Below are positions 43,027 to 52,678 of a stretch of 64,000 bases of DNA, one piece after another. Position 1 is the first letter of the stretch. The number at the start of each line of letters is the position of its first letter. Both the position numbers and the translations under genes were made by a program. This DNA comes from Desulforhopalus vacuolatus. GTDB lineage: Bacteria > Desulfobacterota > Desulfobulbia > Desulfobulbales > Desulfocapsaceae. The stretch covers positions 62,001 through 126,000 of the forward strand of contig NZ_JAFFPZ010000008.1 in NCBI RefSeq assembly GCF_016918505.1. The letters run 5' to 3'. The notes beneath the pieces are model-generated. The model was given only the letters and a program-made list of their open reading frames with translations. It was not told the DNA's origin and did not search any database.

Positions 43027-45027
43027 ATGCCTGAAAAACAGAGTAAACTTCGCGCCTTTTTCGATCATAACTTTATTGAATACGCGACCTACAACATCCG
43101 TGACCGTGCCATTCCCACCATTGATGACGGCTTGAAACCGGTACAGCGGCGGATTCTGCAGACCCTTGCCAATATGGATGACGGCCGATTTAACAAAGTG
43201 GCCAATGTTGTCGGCGAGACGATGAAACTGCATCCCCACGGCGACGCCTCCATCTATGAAGCCCTGGTTAACATCTCCAATAAAGGGTATCTCGTTGACC
43301 GCCAGGGAAACTTCGGTAACATCTTTACCGGCGACGGAGCTTCAGCCGCACGCTATATTGAGTGCCGTCTCTCAGCCCTTGCCAGAGAGACCCTTTTCAA
43401 TAAAGAGCTTACGGAGTATATCGACTCCTACGACGGCCGCATGCAGGAGCCGGTCACGCTGCCGGCCAAATTACCCCTTCTGCTCCTGCTCGGAGCAGAA
43501 GGGATTGCCGTTGGCATGGCAACAAAAATTTTGCCTCACAACTTCTGTGAACTGCTCAAGGCAGAGCAGGCTGTCCTGCGGGGAGAGGAGTTTCAGCTCT
43601 ACCCGGATTTCCAACAGGGGGGACTGCTTGATGCCTCCGGGTACGAGGACGGTAACGGTAAAATACGCTGCCGGGCACGTATTGTGGAGGAGAACGAGAA
43701 GACAATCATCATCAAAGATATTCCTTACGGTCAAACCACCCAGAAACTCACCGATTCCATAGAGAAGGCGGCAAAGCAGGGCAAGATAAAAATTGTCTCC
43801 ATCAATGACTATACCGCTGAACATGTGGAGATTGAGATCAAGGTTGCCCGTGGAGTCTATGCCAGCGAAACCATCAAGGGGCTCTACGCTTTCACGGACT
43901 GTGAAGTATCCATTACACCAAATCTCACCCTTATCAATGGGAATGATCCTCAGATAAGCACCGTCACTGCAGTCGTGAAGCACAACGCTCTCAAACTTTG
44001 CCATGATCTTGAGAAAGAGCTCAATTTCGAACTTGCCCACCTTGAAGACAAGCTGCATGCCCGTCTCCTCGAACAAATTTTCATTGAAGAACGTATCTAT
44101 CAGCGGATTGAGGAAGAGGTTACTCCGGCGGCCATCGTGGCAACAGTTTATGAAGGCCTGAAGGCCTTTCATAAAGAGGTTGGTCGAGAAATAACCGATG
44201 ACGACGTCAATCGGCTGCTGGAGATACGCATCAAGCGTATTTCCCGTTATGACATTAATAAGCAGGCGAAGGAAATCAGGGATATCCGCAGTGCAATCAA
44301 AGTAATTACGTCTGATCTCAAGGATATGACTGGGTATACCATCAATTTCCTTGAGAAATTACTGGAAAAATATGGTGATCAGTTTCCAAGACAGACCGAA
44401 CTGACCAGTTTCACAGAGGTCAATTTGAGAAGGGCGGCAATTGCCAACCTTAACGTGGTTTACAACCGCGAATCCGGCTTTGTCGGCACTCTGGTGAAAC
44501 CGGAAGAGGGGCAGGATAATATGTCTCTGATGTGTTCTGAGTATGACAAACTCTTTCTCATCTTTTCCAATGGTCTCTATAAGTTTGTCTCAGTGACAGA
44601 AAAAATTTATGTCGGTAAAGAATTAGAGTGGGTTGGAATCGTGAAACGGGATCAAATCTTCAATGTAATTTACCGTGATGGCGCAGAAAATATTGCCTAT
44701 GTTAAACGATTAAAGACACCAAGTTTTATCCTGGATAAAGAGTATCGTTTGTTCCCTGAGCATAAACGCTCAAGAATTCTGCTGTTGAGTTTTGGTAAAG
44801 GGCAGTATGCCAAAGTCAATCTCATGCCTTCCTCCCGCGCACGCAGCAACAGCCTTGAGATTGATTTCGACAGCCATCTGGTGAAAAACGCTACAGCCAG
44901 AGGCAAGAGGGTCTCACCGCGCAGCGTTCGCAGGGTTTCACCACTTTCCGATCTGAGCAGCAATGCTGAACCGAAAAAAGAGCCTCCTCTGCCGGGACTG
45001 GGGAAGGAAAAGGAGAACAGTGAATAA
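43027..45027 (+). CDS. parC: DNA topoisomerase IV subunit A (Bacteroidetes-like)
   Basis: 666 residues, shorter than GyrA or E. coli ParC (about 750-875). The breakage-reunion core includes DGLKPVQRRIL, KLHPHGDASIYEALV, and catalytic Tyr110 in GDGASAARYIECRLS; the PHGDASIY quinolone region is clear. The C-terminal part after about 490 is a short divergent beta-pinwheel, then a basic low-complexity tail (RGKRVSPRSVRRVSPLSD). The partner ParE lies 169 nt upstream. The 42858-43026 spacer holds no recognisable gene. Confidence 0.9.
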   Translation: MPEKQSKLRAFFDHNFIEYATYNIRDRAIPTIDDGLKPVQRRILQTLANMDDGRFNKVANVVGETMKLHPHGDASIYEALVNISNKGYLVDRQGNFGNIFTGDGASAARYIECRLSALARETLFNKELTEYIDSYDGRMQEPVTLPAKLPLLLLLGAEGIAVGMATKILPHNFCELLKAEQAVLRGEEFQLYPDFQQGGLLDASGYEDGNGKIRCRARIVEENEKTIIIKDIPYGQTTQKLTDSIEKAAKQGKIKIVSINDYTAEHVEIEIKVARGVYASETIKGLYAFTDCEVSITPNLTLINGNDPQISTVTAVVKHNALKLCHDLEKELNFELAHLEDKLHARLLEQIFIEERIYQRIEEEVTPAAIVATVYEGLKAFHKEVGREITDDDVNRLLEIRIKRISRYDINKQAKEIRDIRSAIKVITSDLKDMTGYTINFLEKLLEKYGDQFPRQTELTSFTEVNLRRAAIANLNVVYNRESGFVGTLVKPEEGQDNMSLMCSEYDKLFLIFSNGLYKFVSVTEKIYVGKELEWVGIVKRDQIFNVIYRDGAENIAYVKRLKTPSFILDKEYRLFPEHKRSRILLLSFGKGQYAKVNLMPSSRARSNSLEIDFDSHLVKNATARGKRVSPRSVRRVSPLSDLSSNAEPKKEPPLPGLGKEKENSE

Positions 45028-45064
45028 AAACGGGAAGGATGGAAAAAGGGAAGAGCAAAAGGTC

Positions 45065-45099
45065 TTTGTAGAGACGCCCAATTTTGGCGTCTCTACAAA
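45065..45099. repeat. GTAGAGACGCC hairpin between convergent genes
   Basis: 14-bp perfect arms (TTTGTAGAGACGCC and GGCGTCTCTACAAA) around seven bases. This is a hairpin repeat seen in many bacterial genomes; related copies are at 18445 and, degenerate, near 7245. Here it lies between the convergent parC and disulfide reductase genes and could serve as a two-way terminator. Confidence 0.75.
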
Positions 45100-45165
45100 A
45101 ATCTCTCCAGTACAACAGGCGTTTCATACCACAAAGGATAGCATCGCGGATATCATCGGGTTTTG

Positions 45166-46620
45166 TTACCCTGCTTTTTCCTGTCTCCTGTCTTCCTCTT
45201 TGTCTTTGTCTTTTTTCATTTTTTTCTGAAGATCCTGCAGAGCAGTACGCACTCCCTCTTCAACGGTTGGGTGATAGAAGGGCATCTCCAGCATTTTCTC
45301 AACTGTCAATTCCATCTGATGTGCCCATGCGAGAAGGTGTCCAAGATGCTCGGCATCCGGGCCAAACATTTCGGCACCGAGAAAACGACTACTCTTCCTG
45401 TCTCCATACACCCGCAGCATTCCCTTATTGCGCAGCATCGTTCTGGCACGTCCCTGGCCGGTGAAAGAGACCTCTCCAACGGAAAAACCATTCTTCCCAT
45501 ATTCTTTCTGCAAATGCCCATAACTGTCACCAATCATGGCAATCTGCGGGTCGCTGAAGACAATTGATAAATTACTCCGCCGCAGACCGTGATTTATTTC
45601 AGGATAACTCCCCGCATTTGCACCGGCAATACGTCCCTGATCTGTTGCCTCATGGAGAATGGCAGACTGATTGCTGGCATCTCCGGCGATAAAAATGGTC
45701 GGGACACTGGTCTGCATCGTATTGCGGTCAGCAACAGTGGGAATACCGTGACTGTCAAGCTCAAGGTCAGTATTCTCCAGACCAAGATTCTCTACACTGG
45801 GACGGCGGCCGGTGGCAGCAAAAAGGTATTGCGCGTGAAAGACGGCTTCCTTTCCCTTACGATCGGTGTAGGTGATCTTTACCCTGTCTCCATCCTCTTC
45901 CATCGAAGTCACCGGATCTTTGGGCGCGACATAATATTCTTCGTTCAAAGCCTCTTCAGTGTAATCACGCAATTTGGGATCGGTGATCGGGCGAATCCGA
46001 CCACTGCGGCCAAAGAGTCGCACATCAACTCCAAGACGGTGCAATGCCTGGGTAAGCTCCAATCCGATAACTCCAGAACCGAAAACCGCCACTGACTGCG
46101 GTAACTCTTTCATGGAAAAGAGATCATCGTTGGTGATGATGGCTGTGCTGAATTTCGCAAGACTGGCAGGAATCACTGTATGTGAACCGGTGGCGATAAC
46201 AATCCGTTTCGCCTTGATACGCAGCTCTCCAGGCTCTCCAATATCGAGGGTGTGGTTATCAAGAAACCGGGCATTGCCGATAATCTTCTGTTCCGGCGGG
46301 ATGTTGTCCACTCCCTCAAGCACAAAGCCAACAAAGCGGTCTCGTTCGGCAAGAACCCGTCCCATAACTTCATCACCCTTGATACAGGGGGCGTTCTCTG
46401 TATGAACCCCGAAACCGGGGGCACGCTCAATTGCATGCACACTCTCGGCTGCGGCAATGAGAAGTTTAGACGGCATGCATCCAACCCTTGCGCAGGTTGT
46501 TCCCCAGATTCCTCCCTCAATAAGAACAACGGAATCCGTATATGCAAGGGCAGAGCGGCGGGCATTGAGCCCGGCGGTCCCACCACCAATTACTGCGACA
46601 TCGACGTTTTTTGTCTGCAT
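45166..46620 (-). CDS. Pyridine nucleotide-disulfide oxidoreductase (dihydrolipoyl dehydrogenase-like)
   Basis: 484 residues from ATG 46620 (GGAAAG upstream); an earlier reading adds 16 residues. FAD motif VIGGGTAGL (10-18), redox pair Cys43/Cys48 in GTTCARVGCMPSK, NAD(P)-binding VFGSGVIGLELTQAL, FIAGDASNQSAIL, and the C-terminal His-Glu pair in FYHPTVEEGVRTAL. The natural disulfide substrate is unclear, as no 2-oxoacid dehydrogenase genes are adjacent. The last residues (DRRQEKAG after a KKMKKDKDKEE stretch) are encoded by the same GACAGGAGACAGGAAAAAGC sequence found in the intergenic repeats. Confidence 0.88.
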   Translation of the reverse strand: MQTKNVDVAVIGGGTAGLNARRSALAYTDSVVLIEGGIWGTTCARVGCMPSKLLIAAAESVHAIERAPGFGVHTENAPCIKGDEVMGRVLAERDRFVGFVLEGVDNIPPEQKIIGNARFLDNHTLDIGEPGELRIKAKRIVIATGSHTVIPASLAKFSTAIITNDDLFSMKELPQSVAVFGSGVIGLELTQALHRLGVDVRLFGRSGRIRPITDPKLRDYTEEALNEEYYVAPKDPVTSMEEDGDRVKITYTDRKGKEAVFHAQYLFAATGRRPSVENLGLENTDLELDSHGIPTVADRNTMQTSVPTIFIAGDASNQSAILHEATDQGRIAGANAGSYPEINHGLRRSNLSIVFSDPQIAMIGDSYGHLQKEYGKNGFSVGEVSFTGQGRARTMLRNKGMLRVYGDRKSSRFLGAEMFGPDAEHLGHLLAWAHQMELTVEKMLEMPFYHPTVEEGVRTALQDLQKKMKKDKDKEEDRRQEKAG

Positions 46621-46630
46621 TTCTCTTTCC

Positions 46631-47986
46631 TTAAACAGTTTTCCCCTGAAGAGAGTGTTGACCTGCATAGGTGATTTTCACCATGCACAGATCCCCGGGC
46701 ACAGCCTTTACTCCTTCTTTCAGATGAACAATAAGATTGCTTCCGGTGCGACCGCGCATGAGCAACCCACCATCATCCGCCGGTTCGAGCATAATCTCCA
46801 GTTCGCGGCCGATATACTCTTTATTGCGCTCCAGACTTATTTCGTCCTGCCGTTTCTGAAAACGGTGAAGACGTTCACTCTTCACATCCTCGGGTACGGC
46901 ATCGCTGAAATCAGCGGCCCGCGTCCCCGGGCGGGATGAATATTTGAAGGAGAAAGAACCGTGATAACGCACATCATTGAGCAACTTCATCGTTCCCTCA
47001 AAATCCTCCTCCGTCTCACCGGGAAAACCGACAATAACATCAGTAGTAAGCGCTATTGAAGGTAATACCTTATGCAGTTTGTCGACAAGTCCAAGATAGG
47101 AGGAGATAGTGTATCTGCGGTTCATCCGCTTCAGAACTGCATCCGAACCAGCCTGAACTGGCAGATGGAGTTGCGGGCAAAGGATATCAAGGGAACCAAA
47201 ACAATCAATCAACTCGTCGGTAAGATCTTTGGGGTTGGAGGTGGTAAAACGAAGGCGTTTCAGACCGCGCTCCTGCAGCGCGGCAACCTCGCGCAGAAGT
47301 TCACTAAAACCATATTCCCCTTTGCCACGCCCCGGAGCTACGCTGTTGGTATTGCCGTAGGAATTGACGTTTTGTCCCAGCAGGGTGATCTCTTTTACTC
47401 CTCCCTCAACCAGTACCCGTGCTTCATCAACAATATCTACAGCCAACCGGCTGACCTCCCGACCACGGGTATAAGGAACCACGCAGTAGGTGCAGAAGTT
47501 GTTACATCCCTGCATGATGGTAATAAATTTTCGGAAGGGTACTGCAGAGGGTGGGAGATCCATAGATGGAAGAAATCTCGGGATATCATAGACATCAACC
47601 AGGGAGGTGACCACCTTCTGACCTCCCTCCGCTGCACACTGCAGGGCAGGGACGATGTTATATATATTCTGGGTACCGATAATCAGGGAGACAAAGGGCA
47701 TGCGGCGAAGTATCTCGGATCCCTCCTGCTGGGCGACACAACCGGCGACCACTGTTTTCAGCTTCGGCTTTTTCTTCAGATTTCCACGCAGATGTCCCAG
47801 AAGGCTCATGACCTTTTGTTCCGCTTTTGCACGAATGGAGCAGGTATTGATAATAACCAGATCAGCGGTATCCATTTCCGCCGATTCAACGTATCCGGCC
47901 TCACCGAGAAGTTGTGCCATGATTTCCGAATCACGTTCGTTCATCTGACAGCCAAAGGTCTTAATATAAAAGAGCTGTTGTTCCAT
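46631..47986 (-). CDS. miaB: tRNA-2-methylthio-N6-dimethylallyladenosine synthase
   Basis: 451 residues, usual MiaB length. It is a radical SAM methylthiotransferase acting on i6A37 of tRNA. N-terminal UPF0004 domain with YIKTFGCQMNERDSE, radical SAM cluster CNNFCTYC (near 157), and a C-terminal TRAM domain (about 385-450). Cys residues for the auxiliary cluster are visible at GCQMN, NTCSIR and AGCVAQ. It follows a DUF4911 gene by 3 nt; the oxidoreductase gene follows by 10 nt. miaA lies nearby at 51725. Confidence 0.95.
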   Translation of the reverse strand: MEQQLFYIKTFGCQMNERDSEIMAQLLGEAGYVESAEMDTADLVIINTCSIRAKAEQKVMSLLGHLRGNLKKKPKLKTVVAGCVAQQEGSEILRRMPFVSLIIGTQNIYNIVPALQCAAEGGQKVVTSLVDVYDIPRFLPSMDLPPSAVPFRKFITIMQGCNNFCTYCVVPYTRGREVSRLAVDIVDEARVLVEGGVKEITLLGQNVNSYGNTNSVAPGRGKGEYGFSELLREVAALQERGLKRLRFTTSNPKDLTDELIDCFGSLDILCPQLHLPVQAGSDAVLKRMNRRYTISSYLGLVDKLHKVLPSIALTTDVIVGFPGETEEDFEGTMKLLNDVRYHGSFSFKYSSRPGTRAADFSDAVPEDVKSERLHRFQKRQDEISLERNKEYIGRELEIMLEPADDGGLLMRGRTGSNLIVHLKEGVKAVPGDLCMVKITYAGQHSLQGKTV

Positions 47987-47989
47987 AAT

Positions 47990-48232
47990 TTATAGTTGTA
48001 TAGGGGCTTGGCGCAGGTCAGCGGCAATGCTGGCAAGAAGGGGAAAAAGTTCGTTGGCAGATTCCCGGGCGTATTTCAGACGCACTGTTCCCGGGACACC
48101 TGTACTGGAGAGAACAGCAAGGTTATCGTAACCTTCAAGGATGAACTTCAGAGAGTGAAAACGTCCCGGAGCTATACGAAAGTAAGAATTGCACAGCTCC
48201 GGGGCAAGAGCGGGAGTCATAAAATCAGACAT
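47990..48232 (-). CDS. DUF4911 family protein
   Basis: 80 residues from the ATG at 48232, overlapping the purB stop by 8 nt. SYFRIAPGRFHSLKFILEGYDNLAVLSSTG is the DUF4911 signature, found mainly in Desulfobacterota, commonly beside miaB. ELFPLLASIAADL completes the domain. Function not established; the conserved position before miaB suggests a tRNA-modification or translation-linked role. Confidence 0.75.
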   Translation of the reverse strand: MSDFMTPALAPELCNSYFRIAPGRFHSLKFILEGYDNLAVLSSTGVPGTVRLKYARESANELFPLLASIAADLRQAPIQL

Positions 48233-49676
48233 TGAGGACACTGTCAACGGCGGCCATCCTGTTTTTATTAGCGGAGAGAAGAGGGTGCACTACCTCTTCA
48301 AGATATTCTGTGGTCTGCGCCTCTGCCCGACCGGTAAACTGCGTATAGTCAGAGATCATTGCATCCATTTCTTCCTGGGTGAAAGGAATACGAGGATCAG
48401 CAGCCATGCGCTCAATAAGGTCGTTACCAGCACCATTTTCCTTAATGTTACGGCCTGCGGCAAGGGAGTGTTCTTTCACAACTTCATGCATCTCCTGGCG
48501 ACTTTTTCCTTTTTCGACAGCCATCATGAGGATCTTTTCAGTGGACATGAAAGGGAGTTCCTGCAACAGGTAACGTTCAATTTGTTTCGGGAAAACAACC
48601 ATATCGGAAGAAACGTTATTGAAGATTCTCAATATTGCATCTGTAAGAAGAAAGGCTTGTGGAATATCCATCCGACGAATGGCGGAGTCGTCAAGGGTAC
48701 GCTCAAACCACTGATTACTGTAGGTCCCGGCAAAATCAACCGACAGGTTCATCAGCTTGCGGGCAAGTCCACAGAGGCGTTCACTGCGCATGGGGTTTCG
48801 CTTATAAGCCATCGCTGAGGAACCAGTCTGGTTTTTCTCAAAGGGTTCCTCCTGTACCTTAAGATTGGAGAGAAGGCGAAGGTCAACGGCAAATTTATGA
48901 GTGGTTGCACCTATCCCGGAAAGGGTCTCCGCGAGTTTCATGTCGAGTTTGCGGGTGTAGGTCTGGCCGGTGACACTGAAGACCTTGGAAAAACCAAGTT
49001 TTTTCGCAACCAGCAGGTCGAGTTCACGTACTTTTTTATGATCACCCTTAAAAAGCTCAAGAAAGGTTGCCTGTGTACCGACGGTACCTTTTGCGCCGCG
49101 TGCTTTCTGCTGACTTAAATAGAAGTCAATAGAGTCAAGATCCATCACAAGATCCTGTAGATAGAGCGTGTTTCGTTTGCCGACCGTAGTTGGCTGGGCA
49201 GGCTGATAATGAGTATAACCGAGGGTGGGCAGACCTTTATATTTGTCGCAGAATCCGGCGAGATTCTGAATGGCATTGAGAAGGGCGCTGCGCACCATTT
49301 CCATGGCCTTTTTTTGAATAATCAAATCCGTATTGCAAACTACAAACTGCGAGGTCGCTCCAAGATGGATAATGCCGGCAGCTTTAGGACATTTCAGTCC
49401 AAACTCATAAACGTGGGCCATAACATCGTGGCGAATTTTTTTCTCCTGAGCAGCGGCAATCTCAAAATCGATATTTCCCACGTTGGCCCGCATTTGATCA
49501 AGCATCTCTGAAGTGATGATATCAGTGAGCCCCAGTTCATATTGTGCCTCGGCGAGAGCGAGCCAGCATTTTCTCCATAAAGTGAATTTATTGCGTTCTG
49601 AAAAAAGAAATTGCATTTCTGGACTGGTGTAACGGCTGACAAGCGGTTCCTGGTAAATTTCACGATTTTGGGTCAT
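48225..49676 (-). CDS. purB: Adenylosuccinate lyase (long form)
   Basis: 483 residues. It catalyses two steps of purine synthesis (SAICAR cleavage and adenylosuccinate to AMP). Signature GSSAMAYKRNPMRSERLCG (near 295) carries the flexible loop Ser and Lys/Asn. The segment HLGATSQFVVCNTDLIIQKK resembles the eukaryotic/longer subclass (human-like GATSCYVGDNTDL) rather than the 430-residue bacterial form. It begins a minus-strand operon purB-DUF4911-miaB-oxidoreductase. Confidence 0.93.
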   Translation of the reverse strand: MTQNREIYQEPLVSRYTSPEMQFLFSERNKFTLWRKCWLALAEAQYELGLTDIITSEMLDQMRANVGNIDFEIAAAQEKKIRHDVMAHVYEFGLKCPKAAGIIHLGATSQFVVCNTDLIIQKKAMEMVRSALLNAIQNLAGFCDKYKGLPTLGYTHYQPAQPTTVGKRNTLYLQDLVMDLDSIDFYLSQQKARGAKGTVGTQATFLELFKGDHKKVRELDLLVAKKLGFSKVFSVTGQTYTRKLDMKLAETLSGIGATTHKFAVDLRLLSNLKVQEEPFEKNQTGSSAMAYKRNPMRSERLCGLARKLMNLSVDFAGTYSNQWFERTLDDSAIRRMDIPQAFLLTDAILRIFNNVSSDMVVFPKQIERYLLQELPFMSTEKILMMAVEKGKSRQEMHEVVKEHSLAAGRNIKENGAGNDLIERMAADPRIPFTQEEMDAMISDYTQFTGRAEAQTTEYLEEVVHPLLSANKNRMAAVDSVLNV

Positions 49677-50053
49677 GGCAGCTCCGATATTACGATTTCA
49701 AGGAAGAAGTATAGTTGAGATAAAAAAATTAACAAAATTTTGAGGTATGAAGATATTGCTCTGAGAATGACGAAATTGGATCTTTATACCATTATCGAGA
49801 TAATTATTAAAGTTTGAAGGACTCTAAAAACCCATCAAGAGAGGGCGAATACCAAAGCTTTGCAATTTACACACCAGAAACACATTATAGAAGTTATGTC
49901 GCATAATGTATATTATGTATAATTTTATAATAAAGGATTCCAAGCCTGAGATATTCTCTGGGTCTCGACTCCTTTGTTGGCCACCCTTCAACCAGACGCC
50001 TTTTTAACCAGACGCCTTTTTGCTTTTTGGCCTTTTTGCTCTCACTCTCATGA
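49677..50053. other. Intergenic region, no gene seen
   Basis: Contains the purB upstream region and, near recJ's 3' end, a short direct repeat ACCAGACGCCTTTTT (twice, 49993-50026). No terminator hairpin was recognised. Confidence 0.4.
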
Positions 50054-51721
50054 TCATAGAGAATGAACACGAATCTGCCAGCTCTCCGTCCCGCGATATC
50101 GATTGCGTGTCAGCGAATAAACAAGACTCCGCTGAGACTCTGCCTGCACATCGTTTAGTTGTTCGCCAAGCCCGAAACCGATCCCCTTGTATTGCGAATA
50201 CTGACCGCGAAACATCAGACTGAGATGCCGTTGATCCACGCCGACATTTCTTGACTGGATGACAATAGAGTTCTTATCATAAAACTTCGGTGCCGGATTT
50301 CCCTGGCCAAATGGCTCCATCAGCATAAGATATTGAATTGATACCGGATTCATTGCTTCATCAATACTGCAGGCAACATCGAAACTCTTCTTCCGTACAG
50401 GTTTCTGCCCATCCCGGGCACTTTCCTCGCGGATAGCCTTGCCCAGCATCTGAGTGAATTTATCCAGATTTTGTGGCTCAATACTCAATCCCGCAGCCAT
50501 GGCGTGCCCGCCAAATTTTATAATTACATCAGAGCACTGCTGCAGCATTTCATGCAGATTGATTCCTTCCACAGATCTACCGGAACCCCGCAGAGTTAAA
50601 CATCTATCGGAGTCAACCGTTTCGGCCAGAACGATTGCCGGGACACCAAATAATTCCACCAGTTTCGACGCTACAATCCCCGCGACCCCGGGATGAAATT
50701 TTCCTGCAACGACACAGACTTTTTGTTCTGCGACCTCGTATCCAGAGACCATGCTCTCGGCGAGAGCAAAATCATCGACACAGAGTTCTTTCCTTCTCAG
50801 ATTCAGTTCCTGCAACTCGGCGCTCTTTTTTTTGGCGATTTTTGGATTCTCAGAGGTCAAAATTTCAACAACCAGTTGACTGTTTCCGAGCCGCCCTGCC
50901 GCATTTATCTTTGGCCCGATGCTGAAGCCAATATCCTCAGAGGTTACCTCGCCACTAAAAATTTCCGACTCTTCAAGAAGTGCTATAAGGCCGGTAAACC
51001 GTGGGTTATGCAACTCTTCAAAACCAGCCCGCACAAGAATACGATTGGTAGAAGTCAACTCAACCATATCCGCAACAGTCCCAAGGGCTACAAAAGGGAG
51101 AAATGACTTCATATTTATATCATTTCTCTTTGAAAATTCGTTACGAATGGCAGCTGCAAGGTAAAATGCAATTCCCACTCCGGCCATTTTGTCGCTGTGA
51201 AAACCACATTTCTCCTGCTCCGGGTTCACCACGATACAATCCGGAATGCCACTCTCGGGAAGAGCATGATGATCTGTTACGACAACCACCCCGCCGAGTT
51301 TCTGAATGAGCGTAACCACCTCACGGCTTGAGATTCCGTTATCTACCGTAATCAACAGAAACCGCTTCGAACTGAAGGATGATATATTTTCTTCAAACCA
51401 GCGGATATTCAAGCCATAGCCATCGGTCAGACGATTTGGGATGTGCCATTTTATATCAACGCCGAGCTCTCGAAAGAAATTTACCAGTAACGCAGTGGCG
51501 GTTGTTCCATCTACGTCATAGTCTCCCCAGATAATAATCTGCAGCTCTTTTTCCACGAAATAACGGACCACTTGTGCTGCTTCCCGCAGGTTAAGCATGG
51601 AGTCTGGTTTCGGCAGCGATGCGAGTTTCGGGAAAAGAAATTTCTCAATATCAGTATAGTCTTCTATTCCACGCTGAGCCAGCAGCTGAAGAATAAATCC
51701 GGGTATTTCTTTTTTCACCAT
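50054..51721 (-). CDS. recJ: Single-strand DNA exonuclease RecJ
   Basis: 555 residues, DHH superfamily. Motifs: DYDVDGTTATALL (near 66), LITVDNGISS, TDHHALPESGI (DHH, near 148), ALGTVADMVEL, and DHHA1-type KFGGHAMAAGLSI. It degrades single-stranded DNA 5' to 3' in recombination and mismatch repair. It lies 3 nt after miaA and is the last gene of the minus-strand operon; length and motifs indicate an intact protein. Confidence 0.95.
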   Translation of the reverse strand: MVKKEIPGFILQLLAQRGIEDYTDIEKFLFPKLASLPKPDSMLNLREAAQVVRYFVEKELQIIIWGDYDVDGTTATALLVNFFRELGVDIKWHIPNRLTDGYGLNIRWFEENISSFSSKRFLLITVDNGISSREVVTLIQKLGGVVVVTDHHALPESGIPDCIVVNPEQEKCGFHSDKMAGVGIAFYLAAAIRNEFSKRNDINMKSFLPFVALGTVADMVELTSTNRILVRAGFEELHNPRFTGLIALLEESEIFSGEVTSEDIGFSIGPKINAAGRLGNSQLVVEILTSENPKIAKKKSAELQELNLRRKELCVDDFALAESMVSGYEVAEQKVCVVAGKFHPGVAGIVASKLVELFGVPAIVLAETVDSDRCLTLRGSGRSVEGINLHEMLQQCSDVIIKFGGHAMAAGLSIEPQNLDKFTQMLGKAIREESARDGQKPVRKKSFDVACSIDEAMNPVSIQYLMLMEPFGQGNPAPKFYDKNSIVIQSRNVGVDQRHLSLMFRGQYSQYKGIGFGLGEQLNDVQAESQRSLVYSLTRNRYRGTESWQIRVHSL

Positions 51722-51724
51722 CTG

Positions 51725-52672
51725 TCATTTCTCCAGCCAGAGTGCAATCGTCTTGAGAATTTGCTGCCTGTCTATGGCAACATCAAACCACTGCAGACCA
51801 TCAACCTGATGAAACCAGGTATATTGCCGCTTGGCATAGCGCCGAGTGTCGCGTGCAAGCAGTCTCTCCATTTCTGCGTAATCATATTTTCCATCAAGAA
51901 ATGCATTCATCTGCCGATAGCCAATGCTCTGCATGGATTTAAGTTCTGGTCCACAGCCCTTTTCCCTCAGACTGCGAACCTCCTGCTCAAGCCCGCCCTG
52001 AAGCATCATTCTGCAACGTTGATTAATTCTTTTATACAGTTTTTCTCGATCGCAGGTGAGGCCGATCTGCAGCAGACGACGGAAATCATTCCCTTCTTTA
52101 CGGCGTCGTTCCTGTTGTCGACGCAGGTACTCTGACCAGGGTATTCCACTGACCAGATAGATTTCCAGCCCACGCAGCAACCGCTGGGTATCCCTGATGT
52201 GTACCCGCTGTGCCGTCTCAGGATCATACTGTTGCAACTCTTCGTAGAGTTTTTCACGCCCTTCTTCTTCCAGCCTCCTGCGCAAGACTCCGCGCAGTTT
52301 AATATCAATCGGAGCATCGTTAAAGAGCCCCTCTATGAGTGCCTTGAGGTACAACCCAGAACCGCCGGTAATAAAGGGGAGCCTGCCCCGCTCATGAATT
52401 TCCCGAACAAGACGCAGGCCATCAGCGGCAAAACGGGCTGCATCGTACTGTTCATCAGGGGTACAAACATCAATAAGATGATGGGGAACCTTCGCCCTCT
52501 CCTCATCGGTCGCTTTGGCTGTTCCAATATCCATGCCGCGATAGACCTGCATGGAATCAAGGCTGATGATTTCGCAGTCAAAACGCGATGCCACTTCAAA
52601 CGAGAGCGCCGTTTTCCCAATAGCGGTTGGGCCAGCAATTACCAATACAGGTCCTTCTACAATCTCTTTCAT
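51725..52672 (-). CDS. miaA: tRNA dimethylallyltransferase
   Basis: 315 residues. It adds the isopentenyl group to A37, making the substrate of MiaB. P-loop GPTAIGKTALS (13-23), DSMQVYRGMDIGTAKA, ITGGSGLYLKALIEGL and RYAKRQYTWF. It lies 6 nt after the ComEA-like gene and 3 nt before recJ. Together with miaB at 46631 the window encodes both steps of ms2i6A37 synthesis. Confidence 0.95.
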   Translation of the reverse strand: MKEIVEGPVLVIAGPTAIGKTALSFEVASRFDCEIISLDSMQVYRGMDIGTAKATDEERAKVPHHLIDVCTPDEQYDAARFAADGLRLVREIHERGRLPFITGGSGLYLKALIEGLFNDAPIDIKLRGVLRRRLEEEGREKLYEELQQYDPETAQRVHIRDTQRLLRGLEIYLVSGIPWSEYLRRQQERRRKEGNDFRRLLQIGLTCDREKLYKRINQRCRMMLQGGLEQEVRSLREKGCGPELKSMQSIGYRQMNAFLDGKYDYAEMERLLARDTRRYAKRQYTWFHQVDGLQWFDVAIDRQQILKTIALWLEK

Positions 52673-52678
52673 TACACC

